Source of the DNA: Molanna angustata | Lineage: Eukaryota; Arthropoda; Insecta; Trichoptera; Molannidae | DNA: 64,000 nt | Assembly: GCA_963576475.1 (NCBI GenBank) | Contig: OY754986.1 | Location: 11,817,321 to 11,881,320, forward strand | Direction: 5' to 3' | Shown: positions 54,289-64,000 of the stretch, piece after piece | Layout of the letters: each line of letters begins with the position of its first letter | How positions within the stretch are numbered: the first letter of the stretch is position 1 | Program-made: the position numbers and the translations under genes | The notes under the pieces: generated by a model | What the model was told of the DNA's origin: nothing | Seen by the model: only the letters and a program-made list of their open reading frames with translations | The model's database searches: none

Positions 54289-54701
54289 ACCAAACTATAA
54301 ACCCATAAATACAAATTATTGAATATTGTCAGATATTTTGTTTTCTATACAACATATGTAGGTATGTATGTCAAGATAGGATAGTATGGAGGAAGGTCCT
54401 TTTTTCCTACACAGAATATGAAAACAGAATGATGGTATGTATGTATGTTTGGAGATTCAAGTATCAAACTATTAAGTCTTCTTACATATTGTGTATAGGC
54501 GACAACCATACAAATTGTATGAAGTGATGTCGTCACTAAATTCAATTTTTATAAAAATTGTTAAAAAAAAATTGAGATGTGCTAATACAATGTGCATATT
54601 TTTTATATAAAATTAAATTATCTAGTTGGGGTGTTACGGCTTTTTTCGATATTTAAAAAAAATGGAAATATAGGCAGTTAAACTCATAAATTTATCATAA
54701 T

Positions 54702-55690
54702 ATATGATAATGGGATTATTATAAATGTAAAGAAAACTAAATATATGATAATACATTCAGTGCACATGGAAAAGATATGTGACCTCAACATAAAAGGTCA
54801 TGATTATGAGTGTCTCCATAAAAATGTAACTGATTGTACTTGTCAACAACTACAAAGGGTTTTTAATTACACGTATTTAGGGCTTACAGTGGACGTGCAC
54901 TTTAATTGGAGTTTACATATTGAAAATGTCTGTAATAAATTAAGATCAATTTTAAGTAAATTTTACCATCTTAAATACTGCGTGTCCAGGCACACCCTGT
55001 ACTGTCTGTACTATGCTATGGTCGAGTCTATTATTGACTACGGGCTCAGTAGTTACGGACGAACATTTAAAACGTACCTTGATAAAATAAAACAATTACA
55101 AATAAGATTTTTAAAAATAATTGCAACAAAAAGAACAGTGGAGGCAAGTAAAAATAACATTTACGAAATATTCAAAAGATGCAATATTTTACCTATAGAA
55201 AAAAAGGTGAATCTTTTACTGACCATAGAAGAACTTTATAACGAACGATTTAAATTAAAGATCACTCACAAATATACAACTAGACAAATAACGAAAGACT
55301 TACTGACAATACCTAAAACAAATAACGTTTACGGCGACAGGACAAAAGCAACGATAATTCCGAAACTATTTAACAAACTGCCAAAATATTCAAATATTCA
55401 AATTAAAAACAAAAAAAAAATAAAAAAAATGTTAAAAGAATTTTATATATAAGTTTGTATGTTTTCTTTGTTATATTGTGTTAATGGTTTTAATTATTGT
55501 TATATTGTATTGCTAGTTTTTAATTTTTGTTTGTTTATAATTATTTTTTGTTACATTATCAAATTTATATAAGTGTACGAGAGAGCTAGCACTGTTAAAC
55601 TGCTTTTGCAGTTTAGTGCAAGAATACTTATTGTTTAAAAAAAATGTAAATAAATAAAACTTTAATAAAAAAAAAAATAAATAAATAAAA
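54702..55690 (+). mobile_element. Jockey/CR1-type LINE, 5'-truncated, about 990 bp
   Basis: Bounded by family A on both sides. It begins inside the RT coding region (GIIINVKKTKYMIIH), includes the 235-codon frame at 54745-55452 and a 3' UTR. A perfect 8-bp stem with tetraloop lies at 55596-55615 (TAAACTGC-TTTT-GCAGTTTA), followed by AATAAA and an A-rich tail. The TSD is obscured by A-rich sequence. Confidence 0.88.
54745..55452 (+). CDS. LINE reverse transcriptase C-terminal fragment (235 codons, intact frame)
   Basis: The frame stays open into the upstream insert boundary, so the ATG is internal. After the lost catalytic core come YLGLTVDVHFNWSLHIENVC (about 44-63), the thumb region with ESIIDYGLSSYG (about 94-105), KIKQLQIRFLKIIA (about 113-126) and a lysine-rich end IKNKKKIKKMLKEFYI. 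YLG...W..HI and IDYG are typical of jockey/CR1 LINEs just C-terminal to the YADD region. The absence of stops over 235 codons marks it as one of the youngest coding remnants here. It lacks catalytic residues and cannot act alone. Confidence 0.85.
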   Translation: MIIHSVHMEKICDLNIKGHDYECLHKNVTDCTCQQLQRVFNYTYLGLTVDVHFNWSLHIENVCNKLRSILSKFYHLKYCVSRHTLYCLYYAMVESIIDYGLSSYGRTFKTYLDKIKQLQIRFLKIIATKRTVEASKNNIYEIFKRCNILPIEKKVNLLLTIEELYNERFKLKITHKYTTRQITKDLLTIPKTNNVYGDRTKATIIPKLFNKLPKYSNIQIKNKKKIKKMLKEFYI

Positions 55691-56205
55691 AAATTTTTTT
55701 TTAATAAAAAATGTTTGAGAAACCCTGGAATTTAAAAAAAAAAATATTTGAGATTTTGTATTTGTCTATCTTTATGCCAACTTTCAGCGTTCTAGCTTTT
55801 ATGATTTCTGAGATATATGGAAAAATAAAGTAAAAATTCAAAAGTTGATAACCCCTGACTGAAACAAAAATTCACAATTCTGAGTATAAAAGTTTTGTAG
55901 GCCTACAACTTTTTATATATTCTGAAAATTTGGGCTCTGTAAATTTAGCGGATCAAAAGTTATAAGGGGGGACGGACACACCCAAAAACACACACACAAA
56001 ACTCAGATAAAATGTTCTACTCCGAATTCTGAGTAAATCCATGTATGGGAACATATATGCTGCGAGGCCTCTAGTTGGTGTTATTAGCATGCAAAAAGTC
56101 CACTACACCATACAAAATTTTCCTTCGTACACGCATCTTGGCTTAATAATGTCGATTCATTAAGATAATTGAATTCTCATGAACGAATCGACAGTTGGAT
56201 TAACA

Positions 56206-56339
56206 CGCAATAAAAATCCAGCTCGTTTTTAGAAGAAATATTTATAAGTAGGTACTTAATTAAATAATATAAAATAGTATGGATCTAGATATACACATTT
56301 TATGACTCCTGAATTACATAAAAAAAAACTTTCATACCA
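56206..56339. other. No recognisable feature
   Basis: AT-rich spacer between family A and repeat Q. Confidence 0.35.
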
Positions 56340-56470
56340 TCATGGCATATTACACATTGTCAGGTAACTAGCGACAGGCGTGTGGGTGTGCATTACCTTA
56401 AAAAGGAAGTACGAGAAATGCGTATTTACAGAATGGGTGGTTAACCTCAGAGCTGAACTATGTGACATGT
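56340..56470 (-). repeat. Repeat Q, inverted fragment
   Basis: GTCAGGTAACTAGCGACAGG, CGTGTGGGTGTGCATTACCT and ACAGAATGGGTGGTTAACCT match Q on the minus strand. Confidence 0.65.
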
Positions 56471-57463
56471 TATTTTGCCTCTTGTATTATCGATTACCCG
56501 AGTACGATGAAAATAGTTTAGCCTTTAGGGGGCATTCATGTGTAGCCTGTGAAGTAATTAAAACTTTTTGTTATAGTTAATTTAATCTGTAATTAAAATT
56601 AACAGTGTTGGATCTTAGAGAGAGAAATAGAAAAAGAAAAGCTTGGTTACTAACGTATATGTATTCTTACATATACTTTATATATCTATATTTATTTATT
56701 AAAAATCCTTTTTACAGGTATAATAATATCCGAAGTAGGTTCAATATAACTTGATAAAGTAGTAAATAAAATGCATAATACTATAATTAAGTTAAAAGTT
56801 AAAGTTTAAGTCATAAGTGTATTCATATATATATTTTAATTTGTGTATTAGGCTACTCTACTAGGCTATGCCTGTCCCAGAGTAGCGTTATATAAATAAG
56901 TTCTATTATTTTTATTCGTCATAGTGTTAGTTAATTTTTATAAGGTTTAGTGATATGTTGAAGTTATATAGAGTTGCAAGTATACGTTTTAGTGTAGTAT
57001 GAAATATTGCTTGATGTTAAAATGGCTAATGTTAGTATAATTTTGATTTTTTTAAAGTCAATCAAGTAGTAATATTAAATAAATTTTCTGATTCTTTTCG
57101 TCCTTTAGTTACTAACCAGTTGTTTGCTACAGCTTTCAATTTGATATGTGAGTAGGTTCTTATGAGTGGAAAGTCAGTTTTAAAAAGGTTAAATATTTTA
57201 GGACCTACGCGTAATTTTTCTGACCATGTGTTATCTTTTTTTCGGTATTTCGTCAAGGTTTAGTAATGCTTGTCTAGTATTTTGTGAATGTGAGTTGCTG
57301 GTTGTCATTTGGTGGTTTGAGGTTTTGATGTAAAAAGTAGAGTTGACTTAACAAACAACTGTCTTACATCTAGTACATTGAATTCACTGAATAGTCTGTC
57401 TGATGAGTAATCTAAGTGTTTTTTTTATTAATAACACGAAGTAAAGTTGTAATATCTTGTACT
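56471..57463. other. No recognisable gene
   Basis: AT-rich DNA. A minus frame of 64 codons (57062-57256) is basic and unassigned, similar in style to LINE remnants but without diagnostic motifs. Confidence 0.35.
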
Positions 57464-57472
57464 TTAAGATAC

Positions 57473-58309
57473 GATTACATGAAAATTCTTCGAAACACAA
57501 TTGTTCGAATGCGCAATTGTACGAATAACAATTTTTCGAAAATCAGTTATCAGAATGACAATTGTCCGAAAGCAAATTATTCGAACTAACATTTGTTGGA
57601 AAACCAATTAACCGAATTTAATATATTTTTGTGTCATTATGTTGCCTCCTTTGATATATTTGTTGCCAGTAAAATATATTCGATGAAGACTATTATTACT
57701 TGTTGTATTATTGTTGGGTACCTACGTATGTTTGCACATTTTTAATAACTGATGTTTGACAGCGCGGGATAGCCTAGTTTGTACACCAGTTTATGTTTAT
57801 CTAGTATTCACACCAATTTAGTTATTTTATTTTAATATTATAGTTACTTATTTAAATATATAATGCAACTGGCTCACGCCAGTCGCAATTATAACTACGA
57901 ACAAACCTAACGAACCTATTTTTACCAAAGTTTTGTAGGTTTAGGTTTAAAAAATAGGTGTACATCCTAGGATATCTGACAGCGCGGTGCTTCGCCATGT
58001 TGTTTATTCCATAGATTTTTATTATACATAATATACTATGTAGATGTAGTACTCCGTGCAAAAAGTGAGTCATTTGTTTTCGATTCATACAAAATTTGCT
58101 AACTACGACATCTAGTATATTATAATAAAAATCTATGGTTTATTCCTCTCACAATACTACCAACATGACGTCATAAAAATTCGAACAATTGTAAATTCTG
58201 ATAATTGTGTGTTCGGTAAATTGTTTTTCGAAAAAATGTGATTCGAATAATTGCCATTCGTAAAATTGATTTTCGTAAAATTGAGCATTCGAATAATTTT
58301 CCTGTCACC
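57473..58309. mobile_element. Element L copy 2, with 9-bp TSD
   Basis: 837 bp, nearly identical to 44967-45815. The 9-bp word TTAAGATAC flanks it exactly (57464-57472 and 58310-58318). Compared with copy 1, one 15-bp unit of the right terminal array is missing. Ends GATTACATGAAAATT and AATTTTCCTGTCACC. High similarity between copies 12.5 kb apart, each with its own TSD, shows recent activity. Confidence 0.92.
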
Positions 58310-58318
58310 TTAAGATAC

Positions 58319-58591
58319 ACAGATATAGTAAATAAACACACGCGTTAAACTTATTAACAATTTATTATATTTAACAGTAATTAAATATATACAAGAGTGA
58401 AGTACAATAATTAGTTTTTATATGAACCACAACGTGAGAGCACTATCATTGATCAATACCCCGATCAATCGACCCCTCCTAACCTCAAACATTCCTTTAT
58501 ATTAAAAACCTTTCTCCCGAAGATTGCCGAATCCCCCGTTTGTACAATCTCGTAAACCGCTATACAGATTGCCTGATACAAGGTGCAACAT
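58319..58591 (+). repeat. Repeat M, copy 2
   Basis: Collinear with 44176-44430 (CACAACGTGAGAGCACTATC, CGATCAATCGACCCC, CGAAGATTGCCGAATCCCCC, TCTCGTAAACCGCTATACAG). It lies right beside element L copy 2. Confidence 0.75.
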
Positions 58592-58979
58592 CAATATATC
58601 ACAAAAGTTTTTGCGCCGTTATATCACAACTTTCATATTAATTAAAGAACAATTAAAAAATGAGCAATTTCGAAATAAAAGCTTTTAAGGTAGATGTTAG
58701 TAACTACGATGGAATGACGAGTGCTGCCTCGCCTTTTATACCATCAAGGATATAGTTACATGAGTACAAGCCGGGTCAATATTCATGGTGGTTCTCGAAT
58801 GTTCCTCCCTAGGTTTGTATCTCTTGAAATTTGTATTGTTGCCGATATTATGGTAAATTACTGACTTCATCCAAGTACAAATTGCACGACAAAAAGATTA
58901 TTTAGTAGTATTTGCGACGGATGTTCCTATTCGCCGCAATAGGAAAAAATATATAGCTTATAATTTTGTAGGTATAGCT
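58592..58979. other. No recognisable feature
   Basis: Sequence following repeat M, with no counterpart after M copy 1. Its function is unknown. Confidence 0.35.
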
Positions 58980-59185
58980 TCTTGAGCAAGTAACACGTAT
59001 TATGTCAATATTTAATTTAATACTCACTCAATAACAAGTTGCCTCATTCTGGATACTAATGATATTTACCGTCTCACAGATCCAGACTGAGTCCACAATT
59101 GAAAGCGTCTCCACCGGGAATCGAAACCGACACCCTTAGCTCAATAGTCGGTAATCCAACCGACTGAACCACGAAGGCCGACAAT
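58980..59185 (-). mobile_element. SINE family C, inverted copy
   Basis: The minus strand: GGCCTTCGTGGTTCAGTCGG, GGTTTCGATTCCCGGTGGAG, CTGGATCTGTGAGACGGTAA, AACTTGTTATTGAGTGAGTA. The head, both boxes and body are present. Confidence 0.88.
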
Positions 59186-59660
59186 AAAAAGATTGATTAC
59201 ATAAACGAGGAACGGAGGGAGGGTTTTGTAGGACAAATAAGAGACACTGTTCAAGAGTTATTTGAAATATAGTTTCGTCTTTATTTCAATATTTGTGCAG
59301 ATTGAGGCGATATAATATATTTAAGTACATAACAATCAATTTAATCTGAATTTTCTAGAAGTTTCGTCATAAATAAACAAATAGAAAATCAAATATTTCG
59401 TCAAAGAGAGATTTAATTGATAATATTGTCTTTGTTTAAATAAATACTTACTCAAAAAAAAAACGCTAAAATGCAAATTGTCGAACTATTTATATTGTGT
59501 ATTATTACTCTTAATATGTCTATTAACATAGTAGAAGTTTATAAATACAAATTATGAAAATTTATTTAAGTAAATAAAAAGTATTGATATCAATTTTATC
59601 TCTGAAGGGCACCTAATAACATCTAAATTAAATTCACAGATTTTGACGAAACTTTTTATT
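59186..59660. other. No recognisable feature
   Basis: AT-rich DNA without a repeat match. Confidence 0.35.
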
Positions 59661-59705
59661 ATGAGAGAGAGAGAGAGAGAGAGTGAGAGAGGGGGGGAGA
59701 GAGAT
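59661..59705. repeat. GA microsatellite
   Basis: (GA)n with GTGA and GGGGGGGA interruptions. Confidence 0.93.
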
Positions 59706-59785
59706 GTGGGTATACACGTATATGTCGTGCGTTTGCAGGTTATTCTATCGCTGTGGGATATACCGTGATAGCGTATTGAACCAGC
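59706..59785 (+). repeat. Repeat Q fragment
   Basis: GTGGGTATACACGTATATGT, GTGCGTTTGCAGGTTATTCT and CTGTGGGATATACCGTGATA correspond to the last part of Q. Confidence 0.55.
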
Positions 59786-60779
59786 TAATCAACGTTCAAC
59801 GCAAGTCAACCTTCGTGCAAGACAACGTCTGTCGGGTTCGCTAGTTATTAATAAAATGTCGATAATATTATGTATTGAATTAATATGTAATGTGTCAAAA
59901 TATTTTTCATGTATATTAAATAAAATGTCTATTATTTGTCAAGTATTTTTATCAATAAAATGTTGATAATTAGTCATGCATTGAATAAATATATACATAT
60001 GTATAGTGTCGAATATTTTTCATGTAGTTACCTATACTAAATTAAATTTATCTACTAAATTTATTTACTTTTTTAATAACTAAAACGTCGATAATTTTTC
60101 TTGTATTTTTTTAATTAATAAAATTAGATAGTCGTTTTTGATTTGACATAGTGTTGGTTAATTCAACCGCCGAGGAATTTGAGTGTACTACCTAGGCGCA
60201 ATTGAATTCATCATTTTACCCACCTTATAAACGTTGGATAATTATTTCTCTACTCCCCCCCCACCCACCATCGTCCTCACCCCGAATCTCATCTATACCT
60301 ACCTCCATTGATATTGTATTAAACGTCTATATTATAATATTCATTCATTTACTTTTAACTGCTATAATTTTCCGATAATTTCATCGAATCAATTGATTGA
60401 CTTCCATCATTGTGTTCGTCTTATTGGGAAGGTTAATGAAAATAATACAATAAAGAAAAGTCATAGAAATACAAGAACATAATATACATAATAAATTCTC
60501 ATGAATTACTTGATGGATGCTCCTATTCTGATTCGTTTCATAGTACGAAAACGTCTGTAACCGACGAGCGACCGTGGATAAAAGGATTTTCCACGCGCGG
60601 TGTGACGTAATGAGTCCCTTATAAATGCAAGCAACTTTTTTACATTTCTCATGTACTAAAATTCAGACGGATAAATTTAGACGAATCAGAATAGGGCATA
60701 ATGTAGGTTGATGAGGGATTTAAACTTGGGTGCACCGCACTAAAAGCACTGCCGTCGATCTTTTTTAAGGCCCTTCGTA
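59786..60779. other. No recognisable gene
   Basis: AT-rich DNA with TAAAATGTCGATAAT-type words iterated irregularly (59850-60130), which may be a decayed tandem array. A C-rich patch lies at 60255-60290. Confidence 0.35.
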
Positions 60780-61235
60780 ACGACTATGACCTAGAGCTTG
60801 CAAACTTATTTACAATGACAACAAGTAGATTACTGCTGCCTAACTAGGAAATCCTGTTCTAGAGCTAGCGTTTTACAATTTTTAGTGACAATATAAGCAA
60901 TTATGAACCAGGTGATTGTTCCCGTTCCACCTTAATTAGGCACACAATCACAGTATTCTGCACTAGCAATCATCACCTCAACAAACATATGGGTTCACAT
61001 AAAATAGATCAACCAGGTCATAATGCCCGCCATAATACCTGACATCAATCCATTCTCTGACACGATTTTTCATTTCAGAACCATTGAAAAGAGACTTGTC
61101 AACTACGTTGGTGTAGTTAATATGAATCACATGCGTGCCAAATCAAATCAAATGAAATCAAATATGTTTATGTGTTATTCAAAGAGCGACGCAAACACAA
61201 TACGAAATAGTTATCAATGTTATTAATCATTTTCA
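60780..61235 (-). repeat. Repeat R, uninterrupted copy
   Basis: The minus strand matches 44480-45988 without its two insertions: GTTTGCGTCGCTCTTTGAAT, AACACATAAACATATTTGAT, CGGGAACAATCACCTGGTTC, ATAATTGC, GGATTTCCTAGTTAGGCAGC, AGTAATCTACTTGTTGTCAT. It gives the empty-site sequence for both insertions. Confidence 0.8.
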
Positions 61236-61970
61236 TTACGAATTATTTAAGTGGTTCATAACTTTCTGATGTATGAAATACAAACAAATATTGTATATCA
61301 CCAAATCTACAATATTTTACGCGAAAAAAAAGGAAAAATTTTGAGTTTTTTTTTAATAGCAAGAATTTAAAACATAAAAAATGTCAGTAAATAGATTTTC
61401 ATATTCTCTTTCGATTGAAGTAAAAAATTACTTCATTGACCTAAGGTATTGTTTTTTAGTTATTTACAAAAAAAAACAAAAAGGGTCTTATTAAAATATA
61501 TTAAAAAGAAAAGTATTTAACAAATTCAAAAAACTCAGTTGAATGATGGATGCAGATAACCAACAATCCTTCCGTGTTTTTCGTGTCTTCCATGCAGACG
61601 TTGGCCTACAGGGATTTTATTAGCATCTACGATATAAAAATCTGTACTGCATAATATCAAAAGTTCTTTGTTAATAATTCATTTAATATTTCATAGTCTA
61701 TATTTAAATTCAGCACTAGATAAATGAAACATCTAAAGCTTTTTATTTCAAGTTGTAATCTATCTTTGAAATGTACACGACAACACGAAATTCGTAATTT
61801 TGAAATGCCATTTTGCAATTGCTTTACATGTGTACATTAAAAAAAATGAAAAACATTGAATTCATTGCGAATTTGTACCAAATTTCATCATATGCACCTG
61901 CACTTGTTGTCCATATTGTGAATATACTAGGGAACAAACATGCCTCTCTCATTCCAATTTTTCAGTACAC
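61236..61970. other. No recognisable gene
   Basis: AT-rich DNA. A short frame near 61543-61620 (MMDADNQQSFRVFRVFHADV) is unassigned. Confidence 0.35.
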
Positions 61971-62060
61971 CAGGGCCGGATCTATAGCTTTTGGCGCCTG
62001 AAATCTTAAACCAAATTAATTTTAAAGGACGCCCCTCTGATTTATTTATTTTACTTCTTG
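61971..62060. mobile_element. Possible terminus of a hAT-like element
   Basis: CAGGGCCGGATCTATAGCTT, TTGGCGCCTG resembles hAT ends of the CAGGG(G/C)CGGAT type. No partner end was found. Confidence 0.35.
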
Positions 62061-62135
62061 TACAATAATGTGTTCAATGGCGGATTTATAATAAATAAGA
62101 CAATTTCAATCATAGCAAATTTAAGCGATATATTA

Positions 62136-62525
62136 CCCCGTATTCAGTAACTATTGGAACTAAATTAGGAACGTTCTAAAATTGTAGATTTTAGATTTAC
62201 GGTCTTATTTCAGCGTTATAATATATCAACTTGGACTAAATGGAATAGGAACGTACCTATTGTGGCCGGAACGTTCTTAAAAAGTTACTGAATCAGACGT
62301 ATTATGAATAATTATGAAAATTATGCAATTTTTATCATTTTCATAATTATTATTCAAAATACGTCTGATTCAGTAACTTTTTAAGGAGGTTCCGGCCAAT
62401 ATAGGTACGTTCCTATTACATTTAGTCCAAGTTGATATTTTATAACGCTGAAATAAAACCGTAAATCTAAAATCTACAATTTTAGTATGTTCCTATTTTA
62501 GTTACAATAGTTAGTGAATACGGGG
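62136..62525. mobile_element. Foldback element I, 390 bp, TA-flanked
   Basis: Two arms of about 180 bp are near-perfect inverses. The outer end is CCCCGTATTCAGTAACTATT, and the arms contain GTTACTGAATCAGACGTATT and GGTCTTATTTCAGCGTTATA. TA lies on both sides (62134-62135 and 62526-62527), as for Tc1/mariner-type insertion. One arm-derived fragment occurs at 44062-44175. Non-coding. Confidence 0.88.
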
Positions 62526-62633
62526 TATTGTAAAGCTAGCGTGAGTTCTGTGTATTAATATCATTCAATGATTCGGCTGATATTTTGTGGTAGTTAATAA
62601 TAACCGTTTATTTAAACTAGCTATAAACCACTT

Positions 62634-62762
62634 ATTTTTGTGAGTCACTTCGCGACATGTTTCGGAAGCGCTGTCTTTCCATCGACCGGCGGCGTGTCGA
62701 GACAGTCTCGAACGCCGGGCGATCGCGCTTCCGAAACATGTCGCAAAGTGACTCACAAAAAT
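62634..62762. mobile_element. Foldback element J, 129 bp, GC-rich loop
   Basis: Arms of about 37 bp (TTTTTGTGAGTCACTTCGCG, ACATGTTTCGGAAGCGC) are inverted with one mismatch. The 50-bp centre is GC-rich (CGACCGGCGGCGTGTCGAGA). A single arm is found at 15696-15742. The coding frame over it is fortuitous. Confidence 0.85.
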
Positions 62763-63235
62763 CTATGTATTAACATTATTGCCTGTAAATAAACAGCAAC
62801 AACGAAGAGGTTGTGAGAGGAGAGAGGATGTAGAAGGGGTGTCAATTAAAAGTTATAGTCTTATCTTGAAAATTGTTATCACATAATTTATAATGAAATT
62901 CCATCAAGAATCAACAGTAGATAAATTAGAAAGAATTTAACTAGGAAAAAGATTTTTTTTTCTTTTATTGTTATTACATCGGATTCTCTACCTTATATTT
63001 GGCACCCCAATTTGCAATGCGCCCGGACAACTACACCATTTGAATCTGCGGAAGACACGATCCTGACTATACCCCTATAAACTCCGGCTGTCGAGCAGCA
63101 TATCATTCACGGATGAAATATTACGTCACGATTTTATAGAATATAAAAATATACTAAAATGCAATTAAAATGTTCAGCTAAGCATGTACAATGTACATAC
63201 AAGCAAGCTGATATAAAACGTTTTCAATTGTATGT
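62763..63235. other. No recognisable feature
   Basis: AT-rich flank between element J and family A. Confidence 0.35.
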
Positions 63236-64000
63236 AATCCAACTGTCGATTTGTTCAGGAGAACTTTGTTCTCTTAACATATCGACAATGTATCAAGCCA
63301 GAATACGCGAGAATTGTATGGAGAGGTCTACTTTTTTCACGGCTTTTCCAACTTTGAAGTCAAAAAACACCAACTTAGAGGCTTCGCAGCATATATGTTC
63401 CATACACGGATTTACTCAGAATTCGGAGTAGAACATTTCGTGTGTCTGTGTGTGTGTGTGTCTGTGTGTGTGTCTGTGTGTGTGTGTGTCTGTGTGTCTG
63501 TGTGTGTGTCTGTGTGTCCGTCCCCCCCTTATAACTTTTGATCCGCTCAATTTACAGAGCCTAAAATTTCAGAATATATAAACAGTTACAGGCCTACAAA
63601 ACTTTTATACTCGGAATTTTGAATTTTTGTTTCAGTCAGGGGTTATCAACTTTTGAATTTTTATTTTATTTTTCCATATATCTCAGAAACCATAAACGCT
63701 AGAACGCTGAAAATTGGTACAAACATAGACAAATACAAAATCTCAAATTAGTTTTTTCAAAAAAATTCCAGGGTTTCTCAAACATTTTTTATTAAGAAAA
63801 ATATTTTTTTTATGATAAATTTATGAGTTTAACTGCCTATATTTCCAAAACTTTTACAATTATCGAAAAAAGCCGAAACACCCCAACTAGATAATTTAAT
63901 TTTCTATAAAAAATATTAACATTGTAGTAGAAGATCTCAATTTTTTTTTAACAATTTTTTTAAAAATTGAATTTAGTGACGACATCGCTTCATACATTTT
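63236..64000 (-). repeat. Family A copy, inverted, cut by the window end
   Basis: From tail TIR ATCCAACTGTCGATTTGTTC through TTGAAGTCAAAAAACACCAA, the TG microsatellite, CTTTTGATCCGCTCAATTTA, GAACGCTGAAAATTGGTACA and GACGACATCGCTTCATACA at the window edge. It is very similar to 53612-54288. Confidence 0.9.
63437..63525. repeat. TG microsatellite inside family A
   Basis: (TG)n with periodic TCTG variants ending in CCCCCC, at the shared internal position of family A. Confidence 0.95.

Larger units (their letters stand above)
54289..56205 (+). repeat. Family A copy split by a jockey-type LINE
   Basis: Left part 54289-54701 contains GAATATGAAAACAGAATGAT, GTGTATAGGCGACAACCATA and stops in CTCATAAATTTATCATAA. 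The right part 55690-56205 resumes at TTTAATAAAAAATGTTTGAG, and ends CATCTTGGCTTAATAATG, GAATCGACAGTTGGAT. The uninterrupted sequence is seen at 33270-33335. Confidence 0.88.

Noticed and set aside
44967..58309. The two L copies as the LTRs of one retrovirus-like element
   Set aside because: Each copy has its own different 9-bp duplication and inverted ends, and no gag/pol sequence lies between them.
44176..58591. Segmental duplication of the 44-46-kb block at 57-58.6 kb
   Set aside because: Order differs (M, R, L versus L, M) and flanks do not match, so independent repeat insertions explain the similarity better.
62565..62756. 63-codon minus-strand frame with cysteine/arginine-rich sequence
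   Set aside because: It covers the inverted arms and loop of foldback element J and has no homologue I can recognise.

Overview
The window is a 64-kb stretch of AT-rich eukaryotic DNA, most probably from a lepidopteran insect. This inference rests on the pervasive (TAGG)n, (TACC)n and (TATG)n tracts, the truncated LINE copies ending in short microsatellites, the two abundant tRNA-headed SINE families and the density of small foldback elements. No intact multi-exon host gene is visible. Nearly everything recognisable is a transposable element, a fragment of one, or a tandem array. The one good host-gene candidate is a 37-codon exon on the minus strand (26740-26850) that ends exactly at a consensus GTAAGT donor.

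Layout. 1-12 kb holds copies of an about 1.3-kb repeat (family A), a TIR element of about 550 bp (family D), SINE and LINE fragments, two copies of a 350-bp repeat (family B), and a frameshifted LINE C-terminus with a CCHC knuckle and restriction-like endonuclease motifs. 12.6-15.7 kb holds a jockey/CR1-type fragment and a 1483-bp RTE-like reverse transcriptase insertion inside family A with a perfect 13-bp target-site duplication (TSD). 16.2-17.4 kb is a diverged minisatellite. 18.5-26.5 kb is a graveyard of LINE 3' ends, SINEs and a TTAA-flanked piggyBac-like MITE. 26.7-27.2 kb is the putative host first exon. 27.7-32 kb holds foldback elements, one of them GC-rich. 32.4-38.6 kb is a family A copy split by a 4.75-kb segment with hAT-like ends and an exact 8-bp TSD. 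39.6-43.1 kb holds three tandem arrays, including an 80-bp satellite whose units are essentially identical. 44-46 kb and 57.5-58.6 kb hold two copies of an about 840-bp element with iterated terminal repeats and 9-bp TSDs. 46.8-56.2 kb has more LINEs, SINEs and nested foldback elements. 60.8-64 kb ends with a repeat copy, two near-perfect foldback elements and a family A copy.

How the parts relate: there is no operon or pathway here. The organising principle is nesting, which gives a relative insertion order: RTE in A, B in A, B in a piggyBac-like MITE, SINE in jockey LINE, SINE in foldback MITE, D in SINE, PIF-like MITE in a hAT-like element, LINE in A. Family letters used below (A, B, D, G, L and so on) are labels for this window only. 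Family assignments come from motifs, termini and TSDs read by eye; no database search was run.
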